Part shown: in pieces, positions 1-11,734 of the stretch
Numbering within the stretch: the first letter of the stretch is position 1
How the letters are laid out: each line of letters begins with the position of its first letter
From: Adiantum capillus-veneris
Lineage: Eukaryota; Streptophyta; Polypodiopsida; Polypodiales; Pteridaceae
Assembly: GCA_014529385.2 (NCBI GenBank)
Contig: CM043958.1
Span: forward strand, 155,471,293-155,535,292
Direction: 5' to 3'
Length of the DNA stretch: 64,000 nucleotides
The notes under the pieces: model-generated
The model's database searches: none
Seen by the model: only the letters and a program-made list of their open reading frames with translations
What the model was told of the DNA's origin: nothing
Translations under genes and position numbers: made by a program

Positions 1-1
1 G

Positions 2-904
2 ACAGCCCCTAAGCCTAGGAATAGTCTGCCCCCTACACCGACCGGCCCCACACCTAAGTCGAGTGTGCCCCCTACATCAACTGGTGGTTCATCTTTGAGA
101 CAAGGTAGGCGTTGTTCTGGAGGCTGTGGTAGCGGTTCTACTAATGCGTCCACACCATCGGGAGAGTGTCCACCACTCTCTTTAGTAGATAGTTCATCGA
201 TTGGCACACCACGTACACCTTGGGGATCAAACAAGCATGATCCTAGCAAGGTGTATAAGAGCAGGGATGGGGCTGTTGTGGCGGATAGGGTCGGAAAGGC
301 CATGTGACAAAGGATTCGATAGCTCTGTACAGTTCAGTTTGGCCACTCTCTGATGGAGATTTGGGATAATCAAGATGATGAAAGAAAGAGTTACATCGTC
401 GTCGATGCCATTCACAGAGAGTACATGTCGGCAAAGGGGTAGAATCCAGTCTCGAATGATTGGATTTTGGGCGTGGCGTATGTCACAATGTCACACCGTC
501 GGTCAGAGGCAAGAAGCGGGTACAAGGACGGCAGTCCAAAGTTGGCATGGTTGGATGTAGAGGAGTGGGCGGGGATTGCATGAGAGACACAAGACAATCC
601 TGATAGATTTTAGCAGCAGAGAGATGTAGCCAAAAGCATGTTTGGAGTCTGCTTGAGCATCACATATTGGAAGTGGAGGATATGACACACTTTGACATGA
701 GTCTATAATTATTATACGTATGCTTTAGATTGTTAAAAATGTATATGTTATTTGAAGATTTATCTCATGATTAAACCATAATTCTGCAGGAAGCACCCTC
801 CGACACGCCGAGAGGAGAAGTATGGGTACAAGCATGGACTTGTGGCCCTTTTGACCCAACTACAGGAGGAGGGAGAGGCCATTGACTTGGAGGCATTACC
901 ATGA
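2..904 (+). pseudogene. Remnant of CACTA second ORF (Transposase_24-like)
   Basis: The frame is already open at the window edge and runs to 306. It is rich in Pro, Ser, Thr and Gly with a repeated PPT(P/S)TG motif. A second frame from about 347 to 581 reads like coding sequence (residues such as WILGVAYVTMSHRR and WLDVEEW) with one stop near 440. A last exon-like piece follows an AG acceptor at 788-789 and ends at TGA 902-904. Its spacing of H-P-T, E-R/E, Y-G-x-K-x-G-L and L-x-x-L matches the second exon of the Transposase_24 ORF of CACTA copy E (14,710-14,798). I therefore infer a frameshifted copy of the same protein, which in CACTA elements is the accessory protein beside TNP2. The N-terminus lies outside the window. 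Family assignment rests on that similarity alone. Confidence 0.45.
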
Positions 905-1009
905 GGGTGAAATCCTCCATATATGTTTTTTTTTGTAGTTGTGGTCTTCTTGATACAGTCTTACTCATTCATCGTATACATGTAGAGTTTCAGCTTATGT
1001 TTATGCTTT

Positions 1010-1460
1010 TGCATTTTGTTTGCAATTATGGTATGACAGAGAGGTTATGGTTATAGTTTTGCAATTATGGTATGGCACAAGGGTATTGTTATGGTATGGC
1101 ACATAGGTTATGGTAATGGTTTGCAATCAAGTTATGGTTATGGTTTTGTATTGATGGTATGGAAATCATGGTATGGTTAGGGTTTGGCAATCAAGTTATG
1201 GTTATGGTTTTGCAATGATGGTATGGAAATCATGTTATGGTTATGGTTTGGAAATCAGATTATGGTTATGGTTATGGTTATGGTTTTGTAGTGATGGTAT
1301 GGTCGTTATGGTTACGGTATGACAAGCAAGTTATGGTTATGTTTGTGGTATGGCAAGTGGGTTATATTTATGGTTTTGCAGTTTTTGAATGATGTTTTAA
1401 TTATGGCTATAGAATCTTCATGCCGTTGTGCCTATGGTTTGGGAGGAGTCAACGTTATGG
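1010..1460. repeat. Degenerate GGTTATGGTTATGG-type tandem array
   Basis: About 450 bp in which GGTTATGGTTATGGTTTTG and ATGGTATGG alternate in imperfect copies. The core hexamer TTATGG differs from the common plant telomere unit TTTAGGG. No coding frame is visible. It behaves like a decayed minisatellite. Confidence 0.7.
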
Positions 1461-2679
1461 TTATGCTTTTGGGAAATTGTCATGATTAAGCTTTTGATTT
1501 TTTGGTTTTGTTCTTCTTACAATTTTGCTAATCTATATACACTTTCTCTTTAACGTGAAGCTGTAGGTGGAGTGCGGTTGCTTGTGTACTCTTCTTTTGG
1601 GCCAAGGGGGTTGTTTTCAATTGCTGCAATACATGCAACATCACTTCCCAGCCCTCTCTACCCAAACTTTTTTTGGCAGGTTTTGCCCCATTGGTACAGA
1701 GTCTGGTACAGACACTGGGATACGCCTCGGAATAAACATCAATATAATAAAATATTAAATCGGTGCATATACAGGCGGTCTTTCCGGTGTTCTTTTCATT
1801 GCTTATTCCGACGTGGACAATATACAGGTGCATATACCGAGATGACACGATGTCGATGCTTATTCTGATTCTTATCTCAGTGCATTTTATTTTTAAAACT
1901 AGCTTTGAGTCGTTGGTATCCGCATCGATTTTTGCATGGCATGTTGTAGTGCACATTCAATCCTTGCATTTCCAAATGTTCAGTGTATCCAAGTAGCCCA
2001 TCCTTGCCATCGCCTATGAAATGTAAAATGTTAGTGATATTAGCAAAGGGAGGTGGCACATTTTTTGTAGGATCCTTTGAGTAAATAGACCCATCGATCC
2101 ACAAATCCAAATGATGTCCCTTGTTTGTCCTTCTAAGTTCTTTCTCCCATTAGAGTAAGAAAGACTCCTTCCTATGTTTCTACAATGGTGCGTACGCTTG
2201 CAATACATCAACGTGAAGATGATGTGTGTTCTTTCTTTGAGTAAGTGCTGAAGATGAAGGGACTGGGGATTGCAAGTTCAAACTGATGTTTTCATCAAGA
2301 AAAGAAGTTTTTCCATTCCAATGATTAACAAAATATCAAGTTTTGGTAGCGAAGGCATGGAAGCTTGCGTTTGAAATCACTGTAGTCGCATGTTTAGAGT
2401 TGATAGACTTCCTATAGCTTATGTTTTTGGAGGGAACGCTTGTAAATTGGTGTTTCATATCATTAGACATATTGTTAGATTCCTGACAAGAGAAAGAAGG
2501 ACAAGAAAAGAAGATGGCAGCTACATAATAATGAATGTCATTTTGGTTGTTTGTTGGTGCAACAAAGAGTCACCTAAAATATACTATTTAACATTTTCAT
2601 TTTCTCTCTCTAAGATGACGTGGAACTTCTTACAGGGCCCAAAAGTGACTCCAAAGTTCTTCTAATGATACTACTATGT
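1461..2679. other. Unassigned sequence, no recognised gene
   Basis: Open frames on the minus strand at 1528-1956 and 1877-2110 overlap in different phases and show no family motif. They could be eroded coding sequence or chance. The stretch 2,390-2,665 is open on the plus strand without recognisable domains. I see no tandem repeats or LTR signature here. Confidence 0.4.
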
Positions 2680-3095
2680 CCAGTATGCTAGCTGGCATAC
2701 CTAATATACCTGCAAGCAGCCTTAGTTAGCACAACAAATATGTTGCTAACTAGCATACTCAATATCCTATGTAACATACTAATGCTATGCTCATTATCCT
2801 AGGTAGCATACCTTATATTCCTGCAAGCATTCTTAGTTAACTCACCAAACATGCTAGTTAGTATGTGCAATATGCTATCTAGCATACCTAGTATGCTATG
2901 TAGCTGCTAACTACTATACTCAATGCTAATTAGCATACCTAATATGCTAGGTAGCATACCCAATATACCAGCAAGCATGCTTAATTAGCACTCCAAACAT
3001 GCTAGTTAGTATGTGCAATATGTTGACTACCATATCCAACATGCTATGTAGGATACTACTACTATGCTCAGTATGCTAGTTAGCATACCATATGT
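2680..3095. repeat. Degenerate array of palindromic GTATGCTA/TAGCATAC units
   Basis: The words TATGCTAGNTAGCATAC, AATATGCTAG and CAAACATGCTAGTTAG recur roughly every 30-60 bp. Each core is close to its own reverse complement, so the array is a chain of small imperfect palindromes. No ORF spans it. Confidence 0.75.
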
Positions 3096-3424
3096 GTTAG
3101 TTAACCTTATGATTTATGCTTATCTTACCAAAGCTTGGTGTGATTGAATGCCCTTGCACTACAATCTTTCACAATCGTTCTGTTGGTATTCTTTGCTGGT
3201 AGGTGGAAGCCCTACATTTAGCCCAAAGGTAGCATGCAGATGCAAAGCAGAGAAGGTGGTAGCTATGTTCATAGGGCAGCTTGACCATTGCAAGGATTTT
3301 TGTACCTTGAGTGGCATACCACAGTCAGTACATTGGTCCTTCCTAGCATTTTCACATACCCCTCTATCCTTCGTGAATCTGGCAATAGCCATATTACATA
3401 GGGCAATGGACTCTTTCTCTCTAT

Positions 3425-3485
<61 letters not shown>

Positions 3486-3670
3486 TCTCCCTCTTTCTCT
3501 CTATCTCTCCCTCTCTCCTTCTATCTCTCTCTATCTCTATCTCTTCCTCTCTCTATCTAGATCTCTTCCTCTCTCTCCTTCTATCTCTCTCTAATCTCTT
3601 TCTATTTTTCTTTCTTTCTCTCTTTGTCTATTCTCTTCCTCTATTTCTATCTCTCTCTAATTTTTCTCTC

Positions 3671-3714
<44 letters not shown>

Positions 3715-3722
3715 TCCCGTCC
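3425..3722. repeat. Compound (CT)n(TA)n microsatellite and CT-rich tract
   Basis: (CT)n at about 3425-3451 runs into (TA)n to about 3483, followed by imperfect CT-rich sequence and another pure (CT)n at about 3676-3712. Open frames here (Ser/Leu/Tyr repeats) are a by-product of the repeat. Confidence 0.95.
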
Positions 3723-3723
3723 C

Positions 3724-4398
3724 TCTCTCTAGCAAGAATTACAGATCTAAAGGCTTATGTACAAGAAATCATCGAGGAGAACCGGAAGCTAAAGGAGTGC
3801 TTGCGTAAACTGGAGGATGTGAAAGAAGTAGAGAGTCAAGCTTTGCTCGCAAAAGCAAAGGAAGTCAAATCCTCCTTCGCCGAGAGTGTCATGGAGGTAC
3901 ACAATAAAGCTCATGAGGTAGCATGGAAGAAGATCGATACCAAGATACAAGGGGCCCTACAAGAGTGCGAACTACAAGAATCTCTTGGTCTGAAGGTTAG
4001 GATTGGGGAGCTCCGTCTAACATGGTGCTCTAACGAAGATACCCTCGAAGAACCAATCACCAAATTTTATGACATTCTTCAACTAGTTCATATCGAGCCT
4101 GAAATTGTTTCTTGGATCACGACACACATAGGCATGTGCCACCCAAGCAATGTGTCCTCACTTTCAAGGACAAAGAGGAGCGAATTGATTTGCTACACGA
4201 GTCCTGACTCTTGAAGGAAACAAAGCTATGGACGCTAAAGAATTATCCATGATACAACTCAAGATGAAAAAAAATGAACTCAAGAGGGTGCATGAAGCCC
4301 TCAAGCAAGGTAAATGGGCATTCTATCGAGGCAGTAAAGCCATTATTCAAGAATTTCAAACTCCCAAACCGTCTATCTCCTCACCTAAGCCCCCATAG
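3724..4398 (+). pseudogene. Decayed orphan ORF, charged and coiled-coil-like
   Basis: Past the microsatellite the frame has normal coding character to about 4130: Lys/Glu-rich, heptad-like stretches (ITDLKAYVQEIIEENRKLKE), then a mixed region. From about 4134 the natural continuation lies in another frame (CVLTFKDKEERIDLLHES), interrupted by a stop, and then in a third frame from 4201 to a TAG at 4396-4398 (MKKNELKRVHEALKQGKWAF). At least two frame changes make it a pseudogene. I do not recognise the family. It could be the N-terminal or gag-like part of a retroelement, or a fragment of a host gene. The 5' end is lost in the CT tract, so no true start can be chosen. No neighbour gives a functional hint. 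Confidence 0.5.
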
Positions 4399-4570
4399 GT
4401 TTTTGTTCTTTTCTTCTATCCTTTTGATGGACCCTTAGTCCTTAATTGATATGTATCAAACATCCACACATATTTGGGGCGATTGCTATGTTCTGTTTTT
4501 GGTCCCATGGGTCATATTTGACCTCTGTGGACGATAATTCAATCAATCAATCTATCTATCTATCTCTCTC

Positions 4571-4573
<3 letters not shown>

Positions 4574-4642
<69 letters not shown>

Positions 4643-4660
4643 CTATCTACCTATCTTTCT
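4574..4660. repeat. (CT)n then (ATCT)n microsatellite
   Basis: About 50 bp of pure CT followed by about 35 bp of ATCT/ATCTATCT units. Confidence 0.95.
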
Positions 4661-5161
4661 TTCTTTCTATTTTTATCTATCTCCTTCTTTTATACTTCTT
4701 TTTTTTTAGGTCTTTCGTTTAATGTTTAACTTTTTGGTCATTCTTTCATTTTTTTAATAAAAAAATTACACATCTTTTAAATAGGAATTTTTTACTTTAA
4801 TATAACACTAACTTAACATCTTCAACTCTAACTTAGCACTAAGCATTAAATCTACACTAATCTCTCTTTCTCCCTCTCTTTTCCTCTCTCTCTTGTTGCT
4901 CTTTTCTTAATCACACACCAAACAAGAGAACACCTACTACAAGCTAATCACACGCTCTCTACAAGAAATCAAGCATTGCAAGTGACGGCAACCAGGAACT
5001 CAAGCAAACAAGCAAAGTGAGGGCAAGGAAGCAAACACTGCCTACAAATATGCAATAGGTATGAGATTCCACTTATATGCAATCGATTGTGTGAAGATTC
5101 CACGCCTTCTTCTCACGGTCCACCCTTTACTCTCCAACGACAATGATGTAGCGCCCCACCA

Positions 5162-5162
<1 letters not shown>
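4661..5162. other. AT-rich intergenic sequence, nothing recognised
   Basis: Short T- and CT-rich stretches and no supported ORF, LTR or inverted repeat. Confidence 0.5.
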
Positions 5163-5207
<45 letters not shown>

Positions 5208-5272
5208 GTATATGTCTATGTGTGTGTGTGTGTGTGTGAAAGAGAAAGAAAGAGAGAGAGAGAGAGAGGGGG
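5163..5272. repeat. (GT)n / (GA)n compound microsatellite
   Basis: (GT)n at about 5164-5201 and 5220-5238, then (GA)n and a short G run to about 5272. Confidence 0.95.
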
Positions 5273-6186
5273 GGCGGAGGCAGAACCTTGGGGAGGTCAC
5301 CTAAGAAAAATGTAACCTATCACGTGAGTTCAACAGAAGGATTAAAGTTCTCAAAACTTATAAAATATATAGATATAAGGATACTATTTTTTAAAAATTG
5401 AAAGAATTTACAAGTTTTAAAAGAAAAGGATACATCATATTCCTAAAAAAATCACAAATATGGGGTTTACAAACATGTCTTGAATGCACATGATATGGTA
5501 ATTTTACACATAGTGAGCCCCCTGAGGGTAGAACTTGAGAGGGAGAGGAGGAGGCAGCAAGTGCAATGGCGGTAATGCTTCAAGAGAAAGGTATACCCAA
5601 AAAATGCGGCATATCTTGCTCTATTTCTTCTTTAAGACGGTCAAAAATTACCGCGTAAATTACTGTGTACATTACCGCACCCAAGAAAATCCAATGTTCA
5701 AAAAGTATCCAATGTTGCAATCTTTTTACAATCCCCAATCTAATTTTCCACCCCCTTTAGTACCTTTCTTTATTTTATTTTGCCTCTATTTCTTTTCTTA
5801 CTCATTTCTTTTCTTTCTTTATTTGTTATTTTGCCTCTATTTCTTTTCTTACTCATTTATTTCTTTTATTTGTTTTAAGGTTTGATCTTTTTTTACTCAT
5901 TGTACTTTATTTAAGAAATTTTTGGTCATTTCTTTGTATTTTTCTATAGAAAGTCTAGCTGACACCTAATCTACTAATTATGATTTTTTTAGAGCACATG
6001 TGATTTTTAATTAATTGTGATACTCATAGTAATTTATTTAATATATATTTTTAGTCATTTCTCTCAATTTTTCTTATTGAAAATTTAGCTAACACCTAAT
6101 CTATTATTTGCTTGCTTATTTTTTAGAGCACATGTGATTTTTAATAAATTTCCCGAATTAACATGTCTCTCTTTCACGCGTGTACA

Positions 6187-7985
6187 GGGCGATTGGGATG
6201 ATTGTGGCCCTCCAAACGGCCAAGGATGTGATTGGTGGCTCAAGGAAAAACTCCCTTGTCCTTGCGCAAATTGCAAATGGGCAATCCTTTGCTTGAGGCG
6301 CATTGCTTTGGAGAATGTGGAGAATGAAAGGCTTTGGCCACCTCGAAAAGACGCTCGACGAGTAGATGAGAGCACAGTCCCCCCTCACTTGAGGATGCGC
6401 CCAAGTGGTCTGTGTTTGGTGGTGGTGCTTTGGCATGCAAGGCCGAAAGACAAAGACAAGAGAGATTGGGCGGAGGTATGGCCTGTTGTGAACCTCCCAC
6501 CAGCTCTACTTGGAGAGCTCCCCCACAAACATCTCAAGGACACTTTGAGCTTGAAGATGAGCACATGTTTGACATGGTTGATGAGTTATTGGATCATGAA
6601 GGCAACATGTGCAAGGAAGATTGTAGACCATGCACTCAACGGGTAGCAGCAACGGAGGACGGTTGTTGTTGAGTGCTCGAACACCTCTTTACAAGGGTGC
6701 ACAGTACTTGGTGCTCCGAGCATTGTTGGAAGTCTTCAACTTGCAAGCAAAATATGTTTGGAGCAATGCAAGTGTAGATACAATCCTTGGGTAAGTTCTA
6801 TCCATGCCTTTTTATACATAGCACTCCCTTCATGGTGTGGGCTTGCATTTGTACTAATAATCTTTTTTTGTTGTAGTTTGATGGGAAAAATGCTTCCTAA
6901 AGATCACCATATGTCTCCGAATCACCGATCAGCTAGATCGTACGTCACTACACTTGGCATGGAGTATGAGCGCATCCAAGCGTGCTAGCATCAATGATTG
7001 CATACCATACCGCAATGAGCATGCCACACTTGAGGCTTGGGTTGGCAAGCGATGGTGCCAATTCCTTTGGTACCAAGTCCACTTCATGGAGCACTTGGCC
7101 GGTGGTGATCGTCAACTACAATATTCCACCATGGGGAGACAACGAAGAAAGGCAATAGAATTCTTTCCTTGCTTGTGCCAGGGAAGTACAATGTGGAGAA
7201 TATTGATTGCTACCTTGATCCCCTAATCGAGGAGTTGGAGGAGTTATGGAGAGGCATCCCCGTTGTAGATGTCTCACTTCCAAAGGAAAGGAGAAGAAGC
7301 CATTGTGAAGGGAATCCTTATGTGGCCTATGCACGACTATCATTGGGCTTAGAAAGAATTTTGACATGTTATTTTCATTCTTCTTCCTTGTTACCATTTG
7401 GAGTTTGAAGCTTCTCTCTAACAATGTGATGTGTGCAGGGTTGTCCACTTTGGGTCACAATGCCTACCCTACTTAAGAGCCATCATTGGTGACGAAGAGG
7501 CCAGATTCCTTGCGCAAGGTAATCTATCCAAACAACCATTGTTTCTCATAGAAAATACAAGGCTCCAAAAAATGGGAAGACACCACTAAATCTCATGATG
7601 GCACATCGGGCAACTATTTGGGAAGAGCACTACAACAATGATCCACTCTCGACTACTCCACCAAAAGGTATGTCAAGGTATTCCATATATTTGAGGCTTT
7701 CATACTGAAAGGACCTTAAAATACAACACCTCTTGGATCCCATGCACATATTCAAGAATGGATTTCACACCCTGTGGGACCACATTATTGGTAAAAAAGA
7801 CTCATTGCGGGCGAGGGAGGATTTAAGGGCCTTGAAACGTCTCCCCACCTCTGCCACTCCACGTCAAGCCTCCAATGGAAAAATTGTGCTTCCTAAAGTG
7901 CAGCAAAGAAGAGCTACATCAAGTGAAGGGTTCCATAGCATCTATTCACACAGAGATACATGAGGTCACTAAAGGGAGCTTTCAC
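6187..7985 (+). pseudogene. tnp2: TNP2-type transposase (Transposase_21), copy A, broken
   Basis: TNP2 is the DDE-type transposase that binds and cuts CACTA ends. The first exon follows a CAG acceptor at 6,185-6,187 and begins with a Trp-Asp-Asp segment, a Cys-rich motif (CPCANCKWA) and an acidic block ending near 6,670 (DEYMFDM in copy B corresponds to DEHMFDM here). The next exon carries EYERI and YRNEHA near 7,010. Sequence then jumps to the RLGLASDG region, in another frame, so about 150 residues containing the PLIPR and ADSP motifs are deleted. Further on are NYNIPPW, the PNNH region and DPMHIFKNG at about 7,738, which corresponds to the DxxH-FKN motif of the family. There are several stops and frameshifts. 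It cannot encode an active enzyme. Confidence 0.85.
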
Positions 7986-8329
7986 AAAAGCGAAGAAAGG
8001 TGGAAGCTTTCAATTGTATGGGTTTAAGTCCCATGATTAGCACAAGATGCTATAGGTCATTCTCTATCTCTATCTCTCCCTCTCTCTCACTTTTTTCTAG
8101 ATATTGATTTGTGTGTATGAATTTCTCTCACTTTCTCATTTACTATTTTGCCATTGTAGTTTATTTTTTCGGTGAGTACGTGCATTTTCCGGGACAAGAA
8201 AGTGAGGAAAGCTATTTTCAAACTCAGGGACTTAGTAAGGTACACCATAGCTCCACTCAACTAAACTTTTCTATGTACACAATACCCTCAACAAGCACTT
8301 AGTATACTCTTGTGTGTTCTCCTGTATAT

Positions 8330-9020
8330 TTGTAAGCTCCAAAGAAATTGAAATAGATGTCATTCCTACTGCTCAAACACTTGTCGTGGAGACCGTGTAT
8401 GCCATTGAGGATGCATTTTCTTGATCCATTCTTCTTAGCCAAATCCACCTCTTGGTTCACATGGTCGAGGAGATTGCTATATGTGAAGTAGTGCATAGAT
8501 GATGGATATTCTTTTAGAGAGGTTTTTAAAGGCTGTCAAAGATTTTGTGCGCCGGCTACGGTCCCAACCAAATGCATATATGGCCGATGGGTGGATCATG
8601 AAAAAAGCATTTGTTTACATTTTAGAGTATTTAGCTCTAGTTGATCCCTCAATGCCTCGCATGTGTTCAAATGAGGAGGATGCAATGATGACTTCACACT
8701 TTCCAAGTGGAAAGAGAAAATTATTTAACATGGATATGGATCTATCCCGAGTGGTCAATAACATTTGTATCCTCAATGAAAAGGTTATGACCAAGTGGGT
8801 AAGATGGGCAATGGCAAAGGCAAGGTGTTTGTAGGAGAGGGAAGCATGGAAGCAAGCGCATGGAGGCAGAAGGGCACCCCTAGTGCTTAGACACCTTGCA
8901 TGTTTCCAAGATCTCATTAGTGTTGAGTGGATTCGTGAGAGAATGACCGAAGAAAAAGTACACAAAGAAGACATCATTGATAAAGAGCAGGAGTATGCAC
9001 AAGGTTGTGTACAAAAGGTA
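8330..9020 (+). pseudogene. DUF4218 part of TNP2 transposase, copy A
   Basis: This block normally follows the catalytic core in plant CACTA transposases. Visible marks are the IHLLVHMVEE segment at about 8,440, the LERFLKAVKDF segment at 8,513 and the EYLALVDPSMPRM segment near 8,630. It continues with NMDMDLSRVVNN and a Trp/Lys-rich tail to about 9,018. Compared with copy C the frame changes near 8,505 and a stop interrupts the tail at about 8,832. The domain's function is unknown in the family; it is always joined to TNP2. Identification is firm because copies B and C give the same series of motifs. Confidence 0.8.
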
Positions 9021-9105
9021 GATACTCATATACTGAAGCCATATTGTATAGTTTTTTCTTGATTTTATCTTTGTAAATGATAACATATATTTTCTTATTT
9101 TGTAG

Positions 9106-9411
9106 TGTCTTTCCTTTAACTCTATGTGGTCAAAGGGTCGAGACTTTTGTACATGCCACATTGATGAGCGTCGAACCACCATGGACAGTTGCATCATGGG
9201 TAACTTTGACACAGATGGTGATGAAGCCACATATTGTGGGACTATTGAAAGGATACTAAAGGTCAATTTTAGAACCTTTCATACTTTCATCTTCAAGTGT
9301 TGGTTTTCAAATGTGTATAGACGGCCTGACAATGGCCTCAACATGGTGGACTCTAGTGTGCATCATACGGGGAGGTATGACAATTTTGTTTTACCATGCA
9401 ATTGTGAGCAG
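9106..9411 (+). pseudogene. DUF4216 exon of TNP2 transposase, copy A
   Basis: The exon reads FPLTLCGQRVETF, then MGNFDTDGDEATYCG, ILKVNFRTFHTF and YDNFVLPCNCEQ before a GTGAGT donor at about 9,411. Copies B and C/D carry the same exon with a matching donor. In copy A it is split between two frames (about 9,124 and 9,180), so at least one frameshift is present. DUF4216 is the C-terminal module of plant CACTA transposases and has no assigned activity. The next exon would begin at about 9,763 after the intron that now contains a MITE. Confidence 0.75.
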
Positions 9412-9496
9412 GTGAGTGATTACCTTCTTTACCCTTATTTGCTTGTAGCATTAATTATACCAATGTTGCTCACGTTGAGCTTCTCTTGTATGGGCC

Positions 9497-9749
9497 AAAG
9501 CATGTATTGGTGGTACCAAAAAGGGGTGTCTTGGACACTCCTTTGGTAGCACTTTACAAGCTCCATCTTCATGTGTTATATGTAAAGTAAACTAGCATGT
9601 TATATATCAATGGATATATTTTTTCATGTAGAATCTAAAAGTATAAAGTCTGTCAAGTTTTGAGTTTTTTTGCAAAAAAATTACCGGTCCCCATTTTTTT
9701 AAAGGTACCACCAAAAGCTGCAAAAAGTGGTACCACCAATACATGCTTT
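9497..9749. mobile_element. MITE-like insertion in intron of copy A
   Basis: A 21-bp perfect terminal inverted repeat starts AAAGCATGTATTGGTGGTAC at 9497 and ends as its reverse complement at 9749. Extra imperfect pairing (GGG/CCC) extends a few bases outward. Copy B has continuous intron sequence at this point, so the 253-bp block is an insertion. There is no ORF. The target duplication is unclear; TA is possible. Confidence 0.8.
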
Positions 9750-9849
9750 TATCCCTATAGGTCATCTATATCCCAACAATCCACCAACATAAACTTTGGT
9801 TTGTAGTTCTTGTAAAATGTCATAAAAACTAATATCTAATACTCCCAAA

Positions 9850-11730
9850 TGATTTTCTCATGCTAAACTGATCATTTAATATGGGAAAGTAGTAGGGGAT
9901 TAAAAGCTAGAATATTGGTAAGGCTACCAGATCGGTCTCTGTCAAGGATCCAAAGGAGGGAAAATAGGGATCCAAATGGGGACAGTTCGCAAAAGAGAAA
10001 TGTGCTTCAATGGGGCTTAAAAGACCTAAGGTTCAGCTCCATTAAGACTTCCATAGAATTAGGTTCCAGAAACTTACTCATTTATCCAATGGCCAAAGCA
10101 AAGGGAAAATTGGATGCTCATGGGAAGACTAAAAAGTATTCCACATCCCTAGGAAGGAGGGGGAGAACACTTTTAGTAAGTAATGAGAGAGAGAGAGAGA
10201 GACACACACACACACACACACACACACACTCCAAAGCTCCCCCTTTACACAAAGGGAATACTGGACACATGTCAGGCTCCTAGCCCAGTTGCTCCCAATC
10301 TGGTCATAGAGGTGGACCAATGAGAATTAGGCTAGAGTAAAGTTAGTCTAATCAATTTTAAAATTTGGTTGTAAAATAACCAATAGAAATTAAGCTCCCT
10401 AGAAGACTATTGGACAGTCTACCAAGGGGTCCAACGAGCATCCAACACCCCAATGGCTTGCCTGATTCCTATTGGCCAGAAGACTAAGAGGTCCAATGAG
10501 AGTTTAATTGAATTATTGAATTACTTAAAGCTCTCACAAAAGGGGAAAGGGGGACACTTGTCAAAAGGCTATCAATTATGCTTCTAGTTTGTAATTGGAT
10601 AAGCTTTACAGGAGACAATGGGAGGCCATCATGAGCAAATAGCAAGAGGGGTCAACCAAGATGAGGGTGAGGGTTGCGTTTTACTCTAACAACACAATGC
10701 TACACACACACACACACACACACACAACTCATGTGTGCAAGAAGAAATACATCTCCTTCTTCAAGCATTGAGAAGTAGAGGCCTACACCACCAACTCTTG
10801 GCTTTGGAATGCAAATACAACCAAGAGCCAAGCTTCAATGGTATTCTCATCTCCTCTACTATGCTAATTACTAAGCTAAGCTATGCTATTAGAGTGATTA
10901 TGTGAGGAGAATACTTCTTTCTTCTAAGATACACCTTCTTCCCCTTAATCTTTCCTCATTCCCTTCTAGCTCTCACCATTTTTTAAGGTGTGTGAGGTCT
11001 TGGGACTGAGGCTAGGGACACTAGGTGTGTTTTTCAAGAATAATTTGGTGCATGAAGCTTCCATCTTCATTGTACCAATGAGTTTTATCAAGGAACACAA
11101 GGATTGTATCGTACAAAATTCTCCTTTGATGGGAGAAGCTATAATACAAAGCCTTTATGGAGGGGGAACATGCTCCATGTAAATCTGGCCCTCAACTATT
11201 GTCAATTGTTCTATTTCTCTCTCTTTTCAAGTATTTTCAATGCCAAATTAGCTAGGTGTAAATTTCTAGGTTGCTTTCTCAAATTAAGTACTCTCTCTAT
11301 GCTCATTCAGAACTTGTTCTTAATGTTATCAATTTCCGCTACACACAAGTTACTAGTGCATTAAATGTTACATTGGATGAGAGCTATTTATTTATCTTTT
11401 CTTGTTCAAGAAGAGAGGTCCTCAAACTTTCTACAAATGGTTGGTGTTATTAATTGCAAAAGAGTCAGTAGAATATGGATTTTTTATCCTAGTAGTAGGC
11501 CTGCTTTATGTAGTTAACGGGGACACCTTCGAGAGCTATGGTCCTAGAGATGGAGTCCTACGGCGCTTGCCTATGGCTAACCATTATTGAGCCATTAGAA
11601 GCTTGACAAGAACCGGTGCTGACTTGGATCTGTTGAACCCTCTCTTCTGTTCCTTGCAATTAATAACATTCGAGCCACATGTATAGATGCTTGAGTGCCT
11701 ATCTTTGAAGGTAAAGAGGAGTAGAAACTA
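9850..11730. other. Unassigned region with two short microsatellites
   Basis: It holds (GA)n(CA)n at about 10,187-10,229 and (AC)n at about 10,703-10,727. Open frames such as 9,915-10,283 contain the microsatellite and show no family motif. The stretch could be the leader or 5' LTR of element H, but I found neither a matching second LTR nor a primer-binding site. Confidence 0.4.
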
Positions 11731-11734
11731 GGGC

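Larger units (their letters stand above)
5540..9840 (+). mobile_element. CACTA (En/Spm) element copy A, internally deleted
   Basis: The body carries tnp2, DUF4218 and DUF4216 blocks in order on the plus strand, each matching copies B and C. The 5' region (5,560-5,690) holds several GGTAAT/ATTACCGC words that also occur beside copies B and E. Homology to copy B fades at about 9,830. No CACTA terminal inverted repeat is visible at either end, so limits are approximate. Compared with copy B, a tnp2 segment between the NEHA motif and the SDG motif is missing (junction about 7,025). A small MITE sits inside the intron before the last exon. Confidence 0.8.

Noticed and set aside
1010-1460. Telomere-like repeat
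   Set aside because: The hexamer is TTATGG-based and irregular, unlike the TTTAGGG or TTAGGG arrays of plant telomeres.
2680-3095. CRISPR-like array
   Set aside because: Units are degenerate and without constant repeat and spacer lengths, and the window is clearly eukaryotic.
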